15,911 nucleotides of DNA, from assembly GCA_030426445.1 (NCBI GenBank), contig JAUHYS010000017.1, forward strand, positions 1-15,911, written 5' to 3'. A program made the translations under genes and the position numbers. The notes beneath the pieces are model-generated. The model was given only the letters and a program-made list of their open reading frames with translations. It did no database searches and had not been told where the DNA came from. Source of the DNA: a bacterium. Its GTDB lineage: Bacteria; UBA10199; DSSB01. Shown here one piece after another: positions 1 to 8,019 of the stretch (positions are counted from its first letter, which is position 1; each line of letters opens with the position of its first letter).

Positions 1-14
1 TATAAAAAAATTTC

Positions 15-911
15 GTGACAGAATTTATCCAACAACTGATTAATGGTTTAGCGTGGGGAAGCATTTATGCTCTGATCGCCTTAGGCTACACAATGGTCTA
101 TGGTATTTTGCGCTTGATTAATTTTGCCCATGGTGAAGTTTACATGATGGGCGCAATGACCGGATATTATGCTGTGCAATGGGGCATGGGAACCGGCTCT
201 TTGTTCCATCTTGCAGCGGTGCTTTGTATTGCAATGATTGTTTGCAGTCTTTTAGGTTGGGCCATTGAGAGAGGCGCCTATCGACCGATGCGAAAAGCCC
301 CTCGCCTTAATGTATTGATTACAGCCATTGGCGTTTCTTTATTTCTGCAGTTTTCCGGTCAGTATATTTTTGGTGCGGACCCCAAGCCCTTTCCCCCTCT
401 TATCGAAAATAAAAATATTCTTAATTTCGAGGGTATTGTTTTAAGTAATATCCAATTGACGATTTTTATTTCTAGCATTTTACTAATGTTAGGACTGAGA
501 TATATTGTGCTCAAAACCCAAATGGGTAAGGCCATGCGTGCAGTTTCTTATGATCACACTGCCAGCTATCTTGTGGGGATCAATGTCAATCGTGTCATTA
601 GTTTTACCTTTATTTTAGGTTCTGCTTTGGCTGGAGCCGCAGGCATTTTAGTGGGAATTTCTAATCCTACTGTCAACCCTTTAATGGGGCTCATGCCTGG
701 AATTAAAGCCTTTGTGGCTGCGGTGTTGGGAGGGATAGGCAATATCCCGGGTGCCTTGATTGGGGGCCTTATTATGGGAGTCGCCGAAACCATGGTTTCG
801 GGGTATCTTTCGGGTACTTACCGTGATGCCTTGGCCTTTATTATCTTAATTCTCATTTTGGTGATACGACCTCAGGGTCTCTTAGGCAAAACAACACAGG
901 AGAAGGTTTAA
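15..911 (+). CDS. livH: Branched-chain amino acid ABC transporter permease LivH
   Basis: Inner-membrane permease that pairs with LivM to form the translocation channel of a Liv-type (HAAT family) ABC importer for Leu/Ile/Val or related amides. The 298-residue product is close to the usual LivH length, is hydrophobic throughout with about eight membrane segments, and opens with the family signature (residues 11-45, GLAWGSIYALIALGYTMVYG followed by LRLINFAHGE). The Gly-rich segment near residues 220-260 (VAAVLGGIGNIPGALIGG) is the conserved cytoplasmic loop that contacts the ATPases. The start is GTG: an in-frame stop lies at 3-5 and no other start codon follows it before 15. No Shine-Dalgarno sequence is visible in the few upstream bases. 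It is first in livHMGF here; the substrate-binding protein gene is not in the window. Substrate specificity cannot be read from the permease. Confidence 0.96.
   Translation: MTEFIQQLINGLAWGSIYALIALGYTMVYGILRLINFAHGEVYMMGAMTGYYAVQWGMGTGSLFHLAAVLCIAMIVCSLLGWAIERGAYRPMRKAPRLNVLITAIGVSLFLQFSGQYIFGADPKPFPPLIENKNILNFEGIVLSNIQLTIFISSILLMLGLRYIVLKTQMGKAMRAVSYDHTASYLVGINVNRVISFTFILGSALAGAAGILVGISNPTVNPLMGLMPGIKAFVAAVLGGIGNIPGALIGGLIMGVAETMVSGYLSGTYRDALAFIILILILVIRPQGLLGKTTQEKV
898..906 (+). promoter_or_regulatory. Ribosome binding site of livM
   Basis: AGGAGAAGG lies inside the last codons of livH, 5-9 bases before a TTG triplet at 912. It supports TTG as the livM start directly abutting the livH stop, which suggests translational coupling of the two permease subunits in roughly equal amounts. 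Confidence 0.7.
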
Positions 912-1874
912 TTGAAGCAAGCTCCGGCGATTGTGCTGACTATAGTGCTATTGATCCTTTCCCATTATTTGCTCAATGCACTAATTAATCCGTACTATTT
1001 GCGTGTTATTTTATTGATTGGCTTGAGCATCACTTTAGCGACTTCGCTTAATCTCATCAATGGCTATACCGGTCTTTTTAGTTTGGGTCATGCAGGTTTT
1101 ATGGCTGTGGGTGCCTACAGTGCAGCGGCTGTGAGTGTTTTTCTGATTCCAAAACTTGCTTTTTTGAATGGCCTAATTCCCGAGTTAATACGGGGTGAAG
1201 TTTTTTTTGTACTAAGTTTATTAGCAGGCGCTTGTGCGGCTGCTTTGGTCGGTTTTATGATTGGCCTTCCAACGCTCCGCTTACGAGGTGATTATTTAGC
1301 GATTGCCACCTTGGGTTTTGCAGAAATCATTAAAGTCTTTTTTAATAATCTGGAGGCTGTCGGAAAAGCAAAAGGTTTTACGGGAATACCGGCTATTCCT
1401 CATGCGGTAAATTTTTTTTGGGTCTTTTTTATTGCAGTGACTTGTGTTTGGGTCGTTGGCAAAATGACTTCGTCGTCCAAGGGAAAAGACTTTGCTGCCG
1501 TTAGAGAAGACGAGATTGCCAGCAGCTCGCTAGGGCTTTCGCATTTTAAAGTCAAAATGAAGGCCTTTGTGATTGGGTCTTTTTTTGCAGGTTTAGGGGG
1601 AGGCGTTTATGCGCATCTAGAGGGGACCATTTATCCAGAAAATTTTAATATTCTTAAATCAATAGAGTTTGTCGTAATGGTTGTTTTAGGAGGCATGGGC
1701 CGATTATGGGGAGTCGTTTTAGCAGCTGCTTTTTTAACTTTATTACCAGAGTTGCTGCGCGAATTGCCACCGCCTTTCTCGATACTCTCGCAATTTAGGA
1801 TGATCCTTTATAGCTTGATTATCATTATTACAATGCTGATTCGATCAAAGAGTTTTGCGAAATCAATCAACTAA
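912..1874 (+). CDS. livM: Branched-chain amino acid ABC transporter permease LivM
   Basis: Second membrane subunit of the Liv-type importer. The 320-residue product carries the LivM signature near residues 48-70 (TGLFSLGHAGFMAVGAYSAA), the cytoplasmic segment LPTLRLRGDYLAIATLGFAEI (about residues 118-139) and the AVREDEIASSSLG loop (about 197-210) that couples to the ATPases. It lacks the long N-terminal extension of E. coli LivM, like most non-enterobacterial homologues. Translation is taken to start at TTG 912, one base after the livH stop, behind a strong AGGAGAAGG site. livG follows 19 bases after its stop. The whole chain is hydrophobic with about ten membrane segments. Confidence 0.96.
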   Translation: MKQAPAIVLTIVLLILSHYLLNALINPYYLRVILLIGLSITLATSLNLINGYTGLFSLGHAGFMAVGAYSAAAVSVFLIPKLAFLNGLIPELIRGEVFFVLSLLAGACAAALVGFMIGLPTLRLRGDYLAIATLGFAEIIKVFFNNLEAVGKAKGFTGIPAIPHAVNFFWVFFIAVTCVWVVGKMTSSSKGKDFAAVREDEIASSSLGLSHFKVKMKAFVIGSFFAGLGGGVYAHLEGTIYPENFNILKSIEFVVMVVLGGMGRLWGVVLAAAFLTLLPELLRELPPPFSILSQFRMILYSLIIIITMLIRSKSFAKSIN

Positions 1875-1893
1875 ATCTAGAATAAAAAATATT

Positions 1894-2676
1894 ATGAAAA
1901 CACTTTTAAAAGTTGAACAATGTGGAATTCAATTCGGAGGTCTTAAAGCCCTCGAAGGCTTAGATTTTGAACTCAAAGAAGGAGAACTTTTAGGAGTGAT
2001 TGGTCCGAATGGTGCCGGTAAGACCACTTTTTTTAATTTACTCACAGGAGTTTATCCACCCAGCTCTGGGCGTTTGTTTTTTAAAGAACAGCTTGTTACT
2101 GCTTTAAAACCACATCAAATTAATCAAGCCGGTATTTCGCGTACTTTTCAAAACATTCGTCTATTTCTTAATCTCTCTGTGATAGATAATGTCTGTGTCG
2201 CTTTTTATCAGCATATCAAATACTCTCTTTGGGATGTTATTTGGCAGCGTAAAAAATATGTCGAAGAAGAAAAACAACTCAAGGCCAAAGCTTTGGAGCT
2301 ATTAACCCGCTTTGATTTACATAAACAAAAAGATGAACTAGCTAAAAATCTTCCCTATGGTGATCAAAGAAGGCTAGAGATGGTTCGAGCTTTGGCCACT
2401 CAGCCGAAATTATTGCTCTTAGACGAGCCTGCTGCTGGGATGAACCCCACCGAAAAAAAAGCATTGATTGAATTGATTCGCCATCTGCACCAAGAGCTTA
2501 AACTAGCCATTATCTTGATTGAGCATGACATGTCTGTTGTGATGGAACTATGTCCACGGATCATTGTGTTAGACTATGGCGTGGTGATTGCCGAAGGTGA
2601 ACCCGACTATATCCGTCAGCATCCTGTAGTAATTGAAGCTTATTTGGGAGAAAAAAAAGATGTTAAAAGTATGTGA
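1894..2676 (+). CDS. livG: Branched-chain amino acid ABC transporter ATP-binding protein LivG
   Basis: Cytoplasmic ATPase that energises the LivHM channel. In the 260-residue product the motifs fall in order: Walker A GPNGAGKTT (residues 37-45), Q-loop SRTFQNIRLF (Q86), ABC signature in the LivG-typical divergent form LPYGDQ (153-158), Walker B LLLLDE (173-178) and H-loop IEHD (H211). The insert between Q-loop and signature (about residues 105-135) is characteristic of LivG. I chose ATG 1894 rather than an upstream TTG at 1855 because the family begins just before the LLKVE-type strand and the upstream start would overlap livM by 20 bases. The ribosome binding site is weak. The 3' end overlaps livF by 17 bases. 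Confidence 0.95.
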   Translation: MKTLLKVEQCGIQFGGLKALEGLDFELKEGELLGVIGPNGAGKTTFFNLLTGVYPPSSGRLFFKEQLVTALKPHQINQAGISRTFQNIRLFLNLSVIDNVCVAFYQHIKYSLWDVIWQRKKYVEEEKQLKAKALELLTRFDLHKQKDELAKNLPYGDQRRLEMVRALATQPKLLLLDEPAAGMNPTEKKALIELIRHLHQELKLAIILIEHDMSVVMELCPRIIVLDYGVVIAEGEPDYIRQHPVVIEAYLGEKKDVKSM

Positions 2677-3397
2677 CCTCCATGTGCACTATGGTGCAAT
2701 CCATGCTTTAAAAGGTCTTGATCTCGAAATTCACTCGGGTGAAATCGTGACTTTAATTGGTAGCAATGGTGCCGGTAAGACCACTTTATTGCGCACAATT
2801 TCTGGCTTGATTCGCCCTAGCCAAGGAAGCATAGAGTTCACCCACGAAAAAAATCAAAAAAATTATCGCCTCGATCAAATTGCAACGCATCGCATTGTTT
2901 CTTTAGGGATTGCCCAAGTCCCCGAAGGTCGCATGATTTTTCAAAATTTGAGTGTTTTAGAAAATTTGCAATTAGGGGCCTATTCTTCTTCTAATCAAAA
3001 ACAAAATAAAAAATATTTAGCCGAAGATTTAGAAAAAAACTTTCAGCTCTTTCCTAGGCTCAAAGAAAGGCTCAAACAAAATGCAGGCACTCTTAGTGGA
3101 GGTGAACAGCAAATGCTAGCGATTGCGCGTGCTTTAATGAGTCGCCCTACTTTATTATTATTGGACGAGCCTTCTCTTGGGATTGCACCGGCTTTAGTGC
3201 AGCAGATTTTTTCTAAGCTAGTAGAAATTAACAAAATGGGAACGACTATTTTTTTAGTGGAACAAGATGCTTTCCTTGCTTTAGAAACCGCTCATCGTGC
3301 TTACGTGGTAGAGACGGGTCAATTTTTAACCCAAGGTAAGGCAGCAGATCTTTTAAATGACTCTAAGATCCGCCAGGCTTACCTTGGTGAAGTCTAA
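2660..3397 (+). CDS. livF: Branched-chain amino acid ABC transporter ATP-binding protein LivF
   Basis: Second ATPase of the Liv importer, forming a heterodimer with LivG. The 245-residue product shows Walker A GSNGAGKTT (34-42), the LivF marker QVPEGR (86-91), signature LSGGEQ (145-150) and Walker B LLLLDE (165-170). At the H-loop position it has VEQD (200-203): LivF proteins generally have Gln there instead of the switch His, so this is a family trait, not damage. ATG 2660 is preferred to an in-frame ATG at 2633 because it sits right before the first conserved strand and follows GGGAG at 2647-2651. It overlaps livG by 17 bases, a common coupled arrangement. The gene ends only 9 bases from the stop of the converging beta-helix gene, and I see no hairpin terminator between them. 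Confidence 0.95.
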   Translation: MLKVCDLHVHYGAIHALKGLDLEIHSGEIVTLIGSNGAGKTTLLRTISGLIRPSQGSIEFTHEKNQKNYRLDQIATHRIVSLGIAQVPEGRMIFQNLSVLENLQLGAYSSSNQKQNKKYLAEDLEKNFQLFPRLKERLKQNAGTLSGGEQQMLAIARALMSRPTLLLLDEPSLGIAPALVQQIFSKLVEINKMGTTIFLVEQDAFLALETAHRAYVVETGQFLTQGKAADLLNDSKIRQAYLGEV

Positions 3398-3406
3398 TTT
3401 AAAAGT

Positions 3407-5041
3407 CTATTTTTTTCTTAACCTTAATCCCAAAGCAAAGATCAAAGTGACTAAGCTAAAAAGACCATAAAAAGTGCTACTGCTGCTATTGAGTGTGCAA
3501 CCACTGCCTTCTAAAAAGACGCCGTCATTTCCTGTATCCATGCCGTCATCTGCGCCGTCATCTCCACCATCATCCATAGCAAGAGTTTCTAAAGCGCCTT
3601 GGTCGGGTAGGGGTTTACGGACTGTGCCTTCTAAGTCATCGCTTGGAGTCTCGCTTAAAGCGGGGTCGGCCATACTAATAGAAGGAGAGCCTTCACTTAA
3701 GTGATAATCACCGTTTGCTGCATCAATAAATAAAGGGTCTGCATCTTGGTTATTAGCTTCGGTGATATCTGGAGTGCATTCGGGGTCATCCTGGCAATGG
3801 CTGGCAAAATTTGTGAAATTATTATTACGTAAAACTGCAGGAAAGCCTGTAGTGTCACCCACTGGAAAATTATCTCCTAAGAAGATATCTTGGCCAGGTC
3901 CCGGGCTTACATTACCGTAAATAATATTATTATTGAGTTCAACTGAAGAAGGGTCTGTCGCATCATCGCTAGAAAGATCTTGGATTGAGAGCCCTCCCTT
4001 AGTAAATAAATTGCCTCCTTCTACTTGGTTATTGGCAATGGTATTATTAGTCAGAATGATTTCGGCTCCGATGACTCCAATGGTGGCTCCTGCTGCAACA
4101 TGACTATCTTCGGGGATGAAAGGGAATTCATCTGCAAAATGATCCACAATGAGGTTATTGACAAAGACCGCACGTTGTCCGTTGAGATTTGCTAATATTC
4201 CAGTGTTTGGAAGATCTTCTCGAGAAGCTCCGCTCATTATATTGCTATCTACTAAAAGATTGCCCCCTTCAGAGCTTGCGTTAAGAGCAAAATCAACGAT
4301 GTTTCCTAAGAAATCATTATGAGAGACTTCGACTTCGATGCCTATGGGTTCTTCTTCAATCGGGAAAACAAGAAAAAGTCCTCCACCACTAAAAATATCT
4401 TGGCTAGAGGGACCGTTTAGTTCAAAGATATTATTTGTTACATTGATTTCTTTCCCCCCATTGACAAAAGCGCCGATGCCATTTCTTAAAAAATAATTGC
4501 CACTGTAGTTTGTCGGAGCTTCGCCGGGGAGGCGTGTGGTAATGACGCCAACGCCACAGCCCTCAAAGCTATTATTTAAAACAGAAACCGCAGCCTCCTC
4601 TACTAACAGGCTGGCCCCACTTGTATCTAAAGGAACAAGCGTATCGCATGAAAATTGAATGCCCTCTTCTAAGCCGATGTGAGTGTTTTCATCGGATGCG
4701 ATGTTTGTGGTGTCCACGACCAGTCCAAAAGTACTGCCATCTGTTGCAAGAATGACAGCACCGGATGCTCCCCGAATAAGCAAGGACATGTCTTCTTGCG
4801 CGATATAGGTGAAAGAATTGCCGTTGTCGGCTGTGCTATAAACTGTATTTTCGGATAGCTCGATGATGTCGTCTTCGCCATTATTGGCAGCTGTATTAAG
4901 AGCGTCCTGTAAATCTGCAGCTGTCTCTATGTTTGAAAAAACCAATGCGCTCGCTGGAACAGTAAATAGAAGTTGAAAGAAAACAGCTGTCAAAGTGACG
5001 CTGAGTTTTTTTATCCAAAAATGGTTTATAGATTGAAACAT
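3407..5041 (-). CDS. Exported right-handed beta-helix protein, choice-of-anchor Q type, with C-terminal sorting tail
   Basis: Predicted secreted or surface-anchored structural protein of unknown ligand. The N-terminus is a signal peptide (basic stretch, then LTAVFFQLLF and a VPASA-like cleavage site near residues 28-33). Residues about 80-460 hold repeated short strands ending in N-N/S-x-I/F steps (for example VLNNSF, VTNNIFELNG, LTNNTIANN, ELNNNIIYGN), the pattern of parallel beta-helix coils. They end in the choice-of-anchor Q type block DADPLFIDAANGDYHLSEGS followed by a DQGALE end. An Asp/Gly linker (GGDDGADDGMDTGNDG) then leads to GSGCTL, a hydrophobic segment and LRLRKK. This Cys-membrane-basic layout resembles the MYXO-CTERM/JDVT-CTERM class of protein-sorting signals, where the Cys is the likely processing or lipidation site. 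ATG 5041 is preferred to an ATG at 5047 because the AAAGGA site is 6 bases before the former and touches the latter. Stop is TAG. Confidence 0.85.
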   Translation of the reverse strand: MFQSINHFWIKKLSVTLTAVFFQLLFTVPASALVFSNIETAADLQDALNTAANNGEDDIIELSENTVYSTADNGNSFTYIAQEDMSLLIRGASGAVILATDGSTFGLVVDTTNIASDENTHIGLEEGIQFSCDTLVPLDTSGASLLVEEAAVSVLNNSFEGCGVGVITTRLPGEAPTNYSGNYFLRNGIGAFVNGGKEINVTNNIFELNGPSSQDIFSGGGLFLVFPIEEEPIGIEVEVSHNDFLGNIVDFALNASSEGGNLLVDSNIMSGASREDLPNTGILANLNGQRAVFVNNLIVDHFADEFPFIPEDSHVAAGATIGVIGAEIILTNNTIANNQVEGGNLFTKGGLSIQDLSSDDATDPSSVELNNNIIYGNVSPGPGQDIFLGDNFPVGDTTGFPAVLRNNNFTNFASHCQDDPECTPDITEANNQDADPLFIDAANGDYHLSEGSPSISMADPALSETPSDDLEGTVRKPLPDQGALETLAMDDGGDDGADDGMDTGNDGVFLEGSGCTLNSSSSTFYGLFSLVTLIFALGLRLRKK

Positions 5042-5047
5042 ATTCAT

Positions 5048-5054
5048 TCCTTTC
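5048..5054 (-). promoter_or_regulatory. Ribosome binding site of the beta-helix gene
   Basis: On the minus strand this reads GAAAGGA and stands 6 bases before the ATG at 5041. An ATG at 5047 directly abuts it, too close for initiation, so this site decides the start and shortens the product by two residues. Confidence 0.5.
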
Positions 5055-5115
5055 TTTCGAAGGTTTTTATATTTTTATAATCTTAAGAAAATTATTTAAA
5101 AATATTGCACCTTTA

Positions 5116-5169
5116 TATAATTGTAAGCCTGTTATTAAAATTGGCAAGGTAAATTTTTAAGGATAAAAA
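5116..5169 (+). promoter_or_regulatory. Candidate sigma70-type promoters for the CDGSH/FMN gene
   Basis: The 205-base divergent spacer 5042-5246 is extremely AT-rich. TTGGCA (5141-5146), a 17-base gap and TAAAAA (5164-5169) fit a sigma70 promoter with 5/6 and 4/6 matches. A perfect TATAAT (5116-5121) without a good -35 box lies further upstream. Both are about 70-125 bases before the ATG at 5247. AT-rich DNA gives such matches by chance, so this is a suggestion only. For the minus-strand beta-helix gene, TATAAA on the minus strand around 5073-5078 is an equally weak candidate. Confidence 0.3.
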
Positions 5170-5246
5170 ATTAAAAAATATTCTAAAGTTAAAATTATTT
5201 GGTAATTCAGGTCGCACACTAAACTTTTAAAAAAAGGGGGAGTGAT

Positions 5247-6737
5247 ATGTCCCAACCTATTATCGCAGATAATAAACCGAAAAAAGTAAAACTCAAAAAA
5301 GGGGAGTCTTATTTTTGCGCGTGTGGAAAATCTAAAAAACAGCCTTACTGTGATGGCTCTCATGTGGGTACGGATTTTTCTCCTAAAAAATTTAAAGTCG
5401 AAAAAGAAAGCGAAGCTTGGCTTTGTATGTGCAAATATTCTAAGAACCCGCCTTATTGTGATGGAACCCATAAGCAGTTTAGTCACGAGCAAGTGGGTAA
5501 AGAAGGGCCCTTGATAGAAAATAAAGAAGTAGCCCCTAAAGCGAACCCCACTCCAGAAGAACCCACCGTGGCTTTCATTCATCAACTAGCTAGTAAAGGT
5601 TTAAAAGAGTTTGGACATCATGGTCCCATGGCTGCGATGGGAGTTCCTAGAAATCAACTCGATCGTAAACCACTCATGGAAGACGTCCCCGTCCAAACCG
5701 ATCTTGTGATTGGCCCCGAAGCTAAAAGGCCTCTAAAGCTTAAAATCCCTTTATTTGTTTCGGATATGAGTTTTGGAGCCCTCTCCGAAGAAGCTAAACT
5801 CGCCATGGCTAAAGGTGCCGAGTTAGTCGGTACGGGCATTTGCTCCGGTGAAGGGGGTATGCTTTGTGAAGAACAAGAAGCCAATAGCCGTTATTTTTAC
5901 GAACTTGCTAGTGCTAAGTTTGGTTTTAAAGAGGAGTTGTTATCGCGCGTTCAGGCCTTCCATTTTAAGGGGGGCCAAGGTGCAAAGACAGGGACCGGCG
6001 GTCATTTACCTGCCTCTAAAAATATAGGCAAGATTTCTCAAGTTCGAGGGATTCCTGAAGGTGAAGCTGCCGTTTCTCCACCAACTTTTCCGGATCTTTC
6101 TACTCCGCAAGACTTTGCAAAGTTTGGAGATCGTGTTCGGGAGATTACGGGAGGCATCCCGATTGGATTTAAACTCAGTGCCAACCACATCGAAAAAGAC
6201 ATCGAGTTTGCACTGCAAGCGGGCGCAGATTATATTATTTTGGATGGTCGTGGAGGAGGCACTGGCGCAGCTCCTCTTTTATTTAGAGACCATATCAGTG
6301 TTCCAACGATTCCAGCTTTGGCAAGAGCACGGGCTTATTTAGATAAACAATCTGCAAGTGGTCGAGTGACTTTAATCATTACGGGTGGGCTTAGAGTTCC
6401 CAGCGACTTTATTAAGGCTCTTGCCTTGGGTGCCGATGGAGTCGCCATTGCCAATAGTGCAATGCAATCGATTGGCTGTATTGCTGCTCGGATATGCCAT
6501 ACCAACCAATGTCCAGCCGGGATTGCGACACAAAATCCGGACTTACGCAAAAGAATTGATGTGACTAAAGCAGCCCAGCAACTTGCTAATTTTTTAAATG
6601 CTTCTACGGAACTCATGCAAGTGATGGCACGAGCGTGTGGACACCGGCATTTAAAAGATTTTAATCGTAAAGATATTGCGACCTGGCATAAGGAGCTTGC
6701 AAGCTTGGCGGGTATTCCGTTTTCGGGTTTAGAATAA
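5247..6737 (+). CDS. Two-CDGSH iron-sulfur / FMN-binding glutamate synthase-family fusion protein
   Basis: Predicted cytoplasmic flavo-iron-sulfur oxidoreductase of 496 residues. The N-terminus has two CDGSH-type motifs: CAC...PYCDGSH (ligands C24, C26, C35, H39) and CMC...PYCDGTH (C60, C62, C71, H75), each expected to hold a 2Fe-2S cluster with one His ligand. From about residue 130 to the end runs the FMN-binding core of glutamate synthase (Glu_synthase family): SDMSFGALSEEA, QGAKTGTGGHLPA, a GADYIILDGRGGGTGAAP barrel strand, TGGLRVPSD, and the 3Fe-4S motif C411-x5-C417-x4-C422 followed by PAGIATQ. There is no glutamine amidotransferase domain and no FAD/NADPH subunit nearby, so it is not a complete glutamate synthase. 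Electron donor and substrate are unknown; the CDGSH domains may serve as the electron entry. The start is firm: ATG behind AAGGGGGAGTG. It is monocistronic, with DUF4870 converging. Confidence 0.9.
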   Translation: MSQPIIADNKPKKVKLKKGESYFCACGKSKKQPYCDGSHVGTDFSPKKFKVEKESEAWLCMCKYSKNPPYCDGTHKQFSHEQVGKEGPLIENKEVAPKANPTPEEPTVAFIHQLASKGLKEFGHHGPMAAMGVPRNQLDRKPLMEDVPVQTDLVIGPEAKRPLKLKIPLFVSDMSFGALSEEAKLAMAKGAELVGTGICSGEGGMLCEEQEANSRYFYELASAKFGFKEELLSRVQAFHFKGGQGAKTGTGGHLPASKNIGKISQVRGIPEGEAAVSPPTFPDLSTPQDFAKFGDRVREITGGIPIGFKLSANHIEKDIEFALQAGADYIILDGRGGGTGAAPLLFRDHISVPTIPALARARAYLDKQSASGRVTLIITGGLRVPSDFIKALALGADGVAIANSAMQSIGCIAARICHTNQCPAGIATQNPDLRKRIDVTKAAQQLANFLNASTELMQVMARACGHRHLKDFNRKDIATWHKELASLAGIPFSGLE

Positions 6738-6784
6738 AGGTAAGTTTTTCTTAGAGAATAGTCGAAATTGATCGATTCGTAAGT

Positions 6785-7198
6785 TTACTTAATCATCCGA
6801 ATCGTTAACGGGTATTTATAAAACTCACCATTATTCGCTTTTACTCCCGCAATGATAGCAAAGACGGTTGAAACGATTGGAACGATGGGAAGAAGGAGGA
6901 AACCGACGAAGCAAAGTATGGTACCAATGATACCGAGCACAGTAAGAGGAATTAAATAAATCAACATGCTTAATTGAAAATTAAGGGCCTCTTTACCATG
7001 AGCGTCTAATTCTGGAAATTCGGTTTTTTTGATTTGCCAAATGATTAAGGGGCCTAAAACACTTCCAAGTGGAATCAACCACATGGATAGGGCACTTAAA
7101 TGACAAAACATGGTCCATTGTCGAGTTTGTAAAGTTTTTGGGTCTACTTGAGGGGCGGTTTGTGGTGCAGGAGTTTGTGTTTGCTGAGGTGGAGTCAT
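6785..7198 (-). CDS. DUF4870 (Tic20-like) small membrane protein
   Basis: Integral membrane protein of 137 residues and unknown function. A Pro/Gln/Thr-rich cytoplasmic N-terminus (PPQQTQTPAPQTAPQ) is followed by the DUF4870 block: CHLSALSMWLIPLGSVLGPL with a following WQIKK, HGKEALNFQLSMLIY, then two closely spaced hydrophobic segments to residue about 120, and the ending GVKANNGEFYKYPLTIRMI. All of these are typical of the family. I chose ATG 7198 because GAAAGG lies 6 bases upstream; an in-frame ATG at 7237 would add 13 basic residues without a ribosome binding site. The stop is 47 bases from the stop of the converging FMN/CDGSH gene. Its job in the cell is not known and the neighbours do not help. 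Confidence 0.88.
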   Translation of the reverse strand: MTPPQQTQTPAPQTAPQVDPKTLQTRQWTMFCHLSALSMWLIPLGSVLGPLIIWQIKKTEFPELDAHGKEALNFQLSMLIYLIPLTVLGIIGTILCFVGFLLLPIVPIVSTVFAIIAGVKANNGEFYKYPLTIRMIK

Positions 7199-7330
7199 GG
7201 TATGCCTTTCTTGCTTAAAAAGTCTTTTGAATTTCATTTCAATAGCATGAAAATTTTAATATGAATAAGCATGTATATTCGATTTCATCAAGTAAAACTC
7301 TATTCAAATCTTGAACAAAGCTTTAACGGC

Positions 7331-7741
7331 TTAGAAAAATAATAAAAAAGAGATACGGGTGCTCGGAGGATTGCTGTTAAAATCTCCTGCGTTTTTGAGG
7401 TCAGTGACTTGCCAAGTTTTGCCGTTGCTTTCCCAGATAAAAGTTTTGCCCTCTTGATTAACTACGAAGTAGAAATTACCGGAAAAAAATTTAACCCCTT
7501 GGGCAGTACTCTTTTTTTGAGTGAATAAAAAACCTTCCGCTACCATATAATCGGACTTCCCATCGCCATCGATATCCTATTCTTTAGCTTGTAAAATATC
7601 TATGTTTTTTTGCTTGTGATAGGCTTGTGTCGAATGGCCCTCTTCGCCATACTCTTCATTTAATTTGGTTTGGAAATACTCTTGGAGTGTTGCGGTGGTC
7701 CCCGTGAAATTTCCTCCCCATTTTATTCCTGTTTCTGACAT
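7331..7741 (-). pseudogene. Small DGDG-loop (FG-GAP/EF-hand-like) protein interrupted by an in-frame TAG
   Basis: Not a recognised family. Reading from ATG 7741, which has a good AAGGAG site 8 bases upstream, the frame gives 54 residues (beginning MSETGIKWGGNFTGTTATLQ) to a TAG at 7579-7577. It then continues in the same frame for 81 more residues to the stop at 7331. Directly after the TAG comes DIDGDGKSDYMVAEGF, the calcium-binding loop pattern found in FG-GAP/VCBS and dockerin-like repeats, then a beta-rich segment (VKFFSGNFYFVVNQEGKTFIWES). Coding character is equal on both sides, so the TAG most likely replaced a sense codon. No signal peptide is seen. Either the gene is dead, or the 71-residue downstream part is made from an internal ATG at 7546, or the TAG is read through; the sequence cannot decide. 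Confidence 0.6.
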
Positions 7742-8019
7742 ACCTTTGTCTCCTTATGACCTGCGATTTTTTATTGTTTGAGCTATCGATTAAGAGTCCG
7801 ACAAAAAGATAAAGCAAGTGATGTGCCAGCAGGAATGAGTGAGTAAAGTTGAATTGTTTTAATGAGTTATAAAAAATATAACTCGATACTCTTTGAGGCT
7901 GCGCCTATTTTAGAGGTATGATGCGTATCATTTAGTCACTAATCAAAAGTCTATTGCATAGAGGAGGAGTTGAGATAGACTGGACTGAGAGTAATTATAT
8001 TACCAAACAGGAACATCTC
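7742..8019. other. Non-coding gap with no recognised feature
   Basis: About 280 bases between two minus-strand gene remnants. Apart from the AAGGAG site of the downstream gene at its left end I see no convincing frame, hairpin or repeat. It may be further decayed sequence of the RCC1 gene. Confidence 0.4.

Noticed and set aside
3398..3420. Terminator between livF and the beta-helix gene
   Set aside because: The T tract at 3410-3416 has no stable stem before it; the stops are only 9 bases apart.
6738..6784. Bidirectional terminator between the FMN/CDGSH gene and DUF4870
   Set aside because: Only 4-5 bp stems (CGAA/TTCG, TAAGT/ACTTA) without a following T tract are present.
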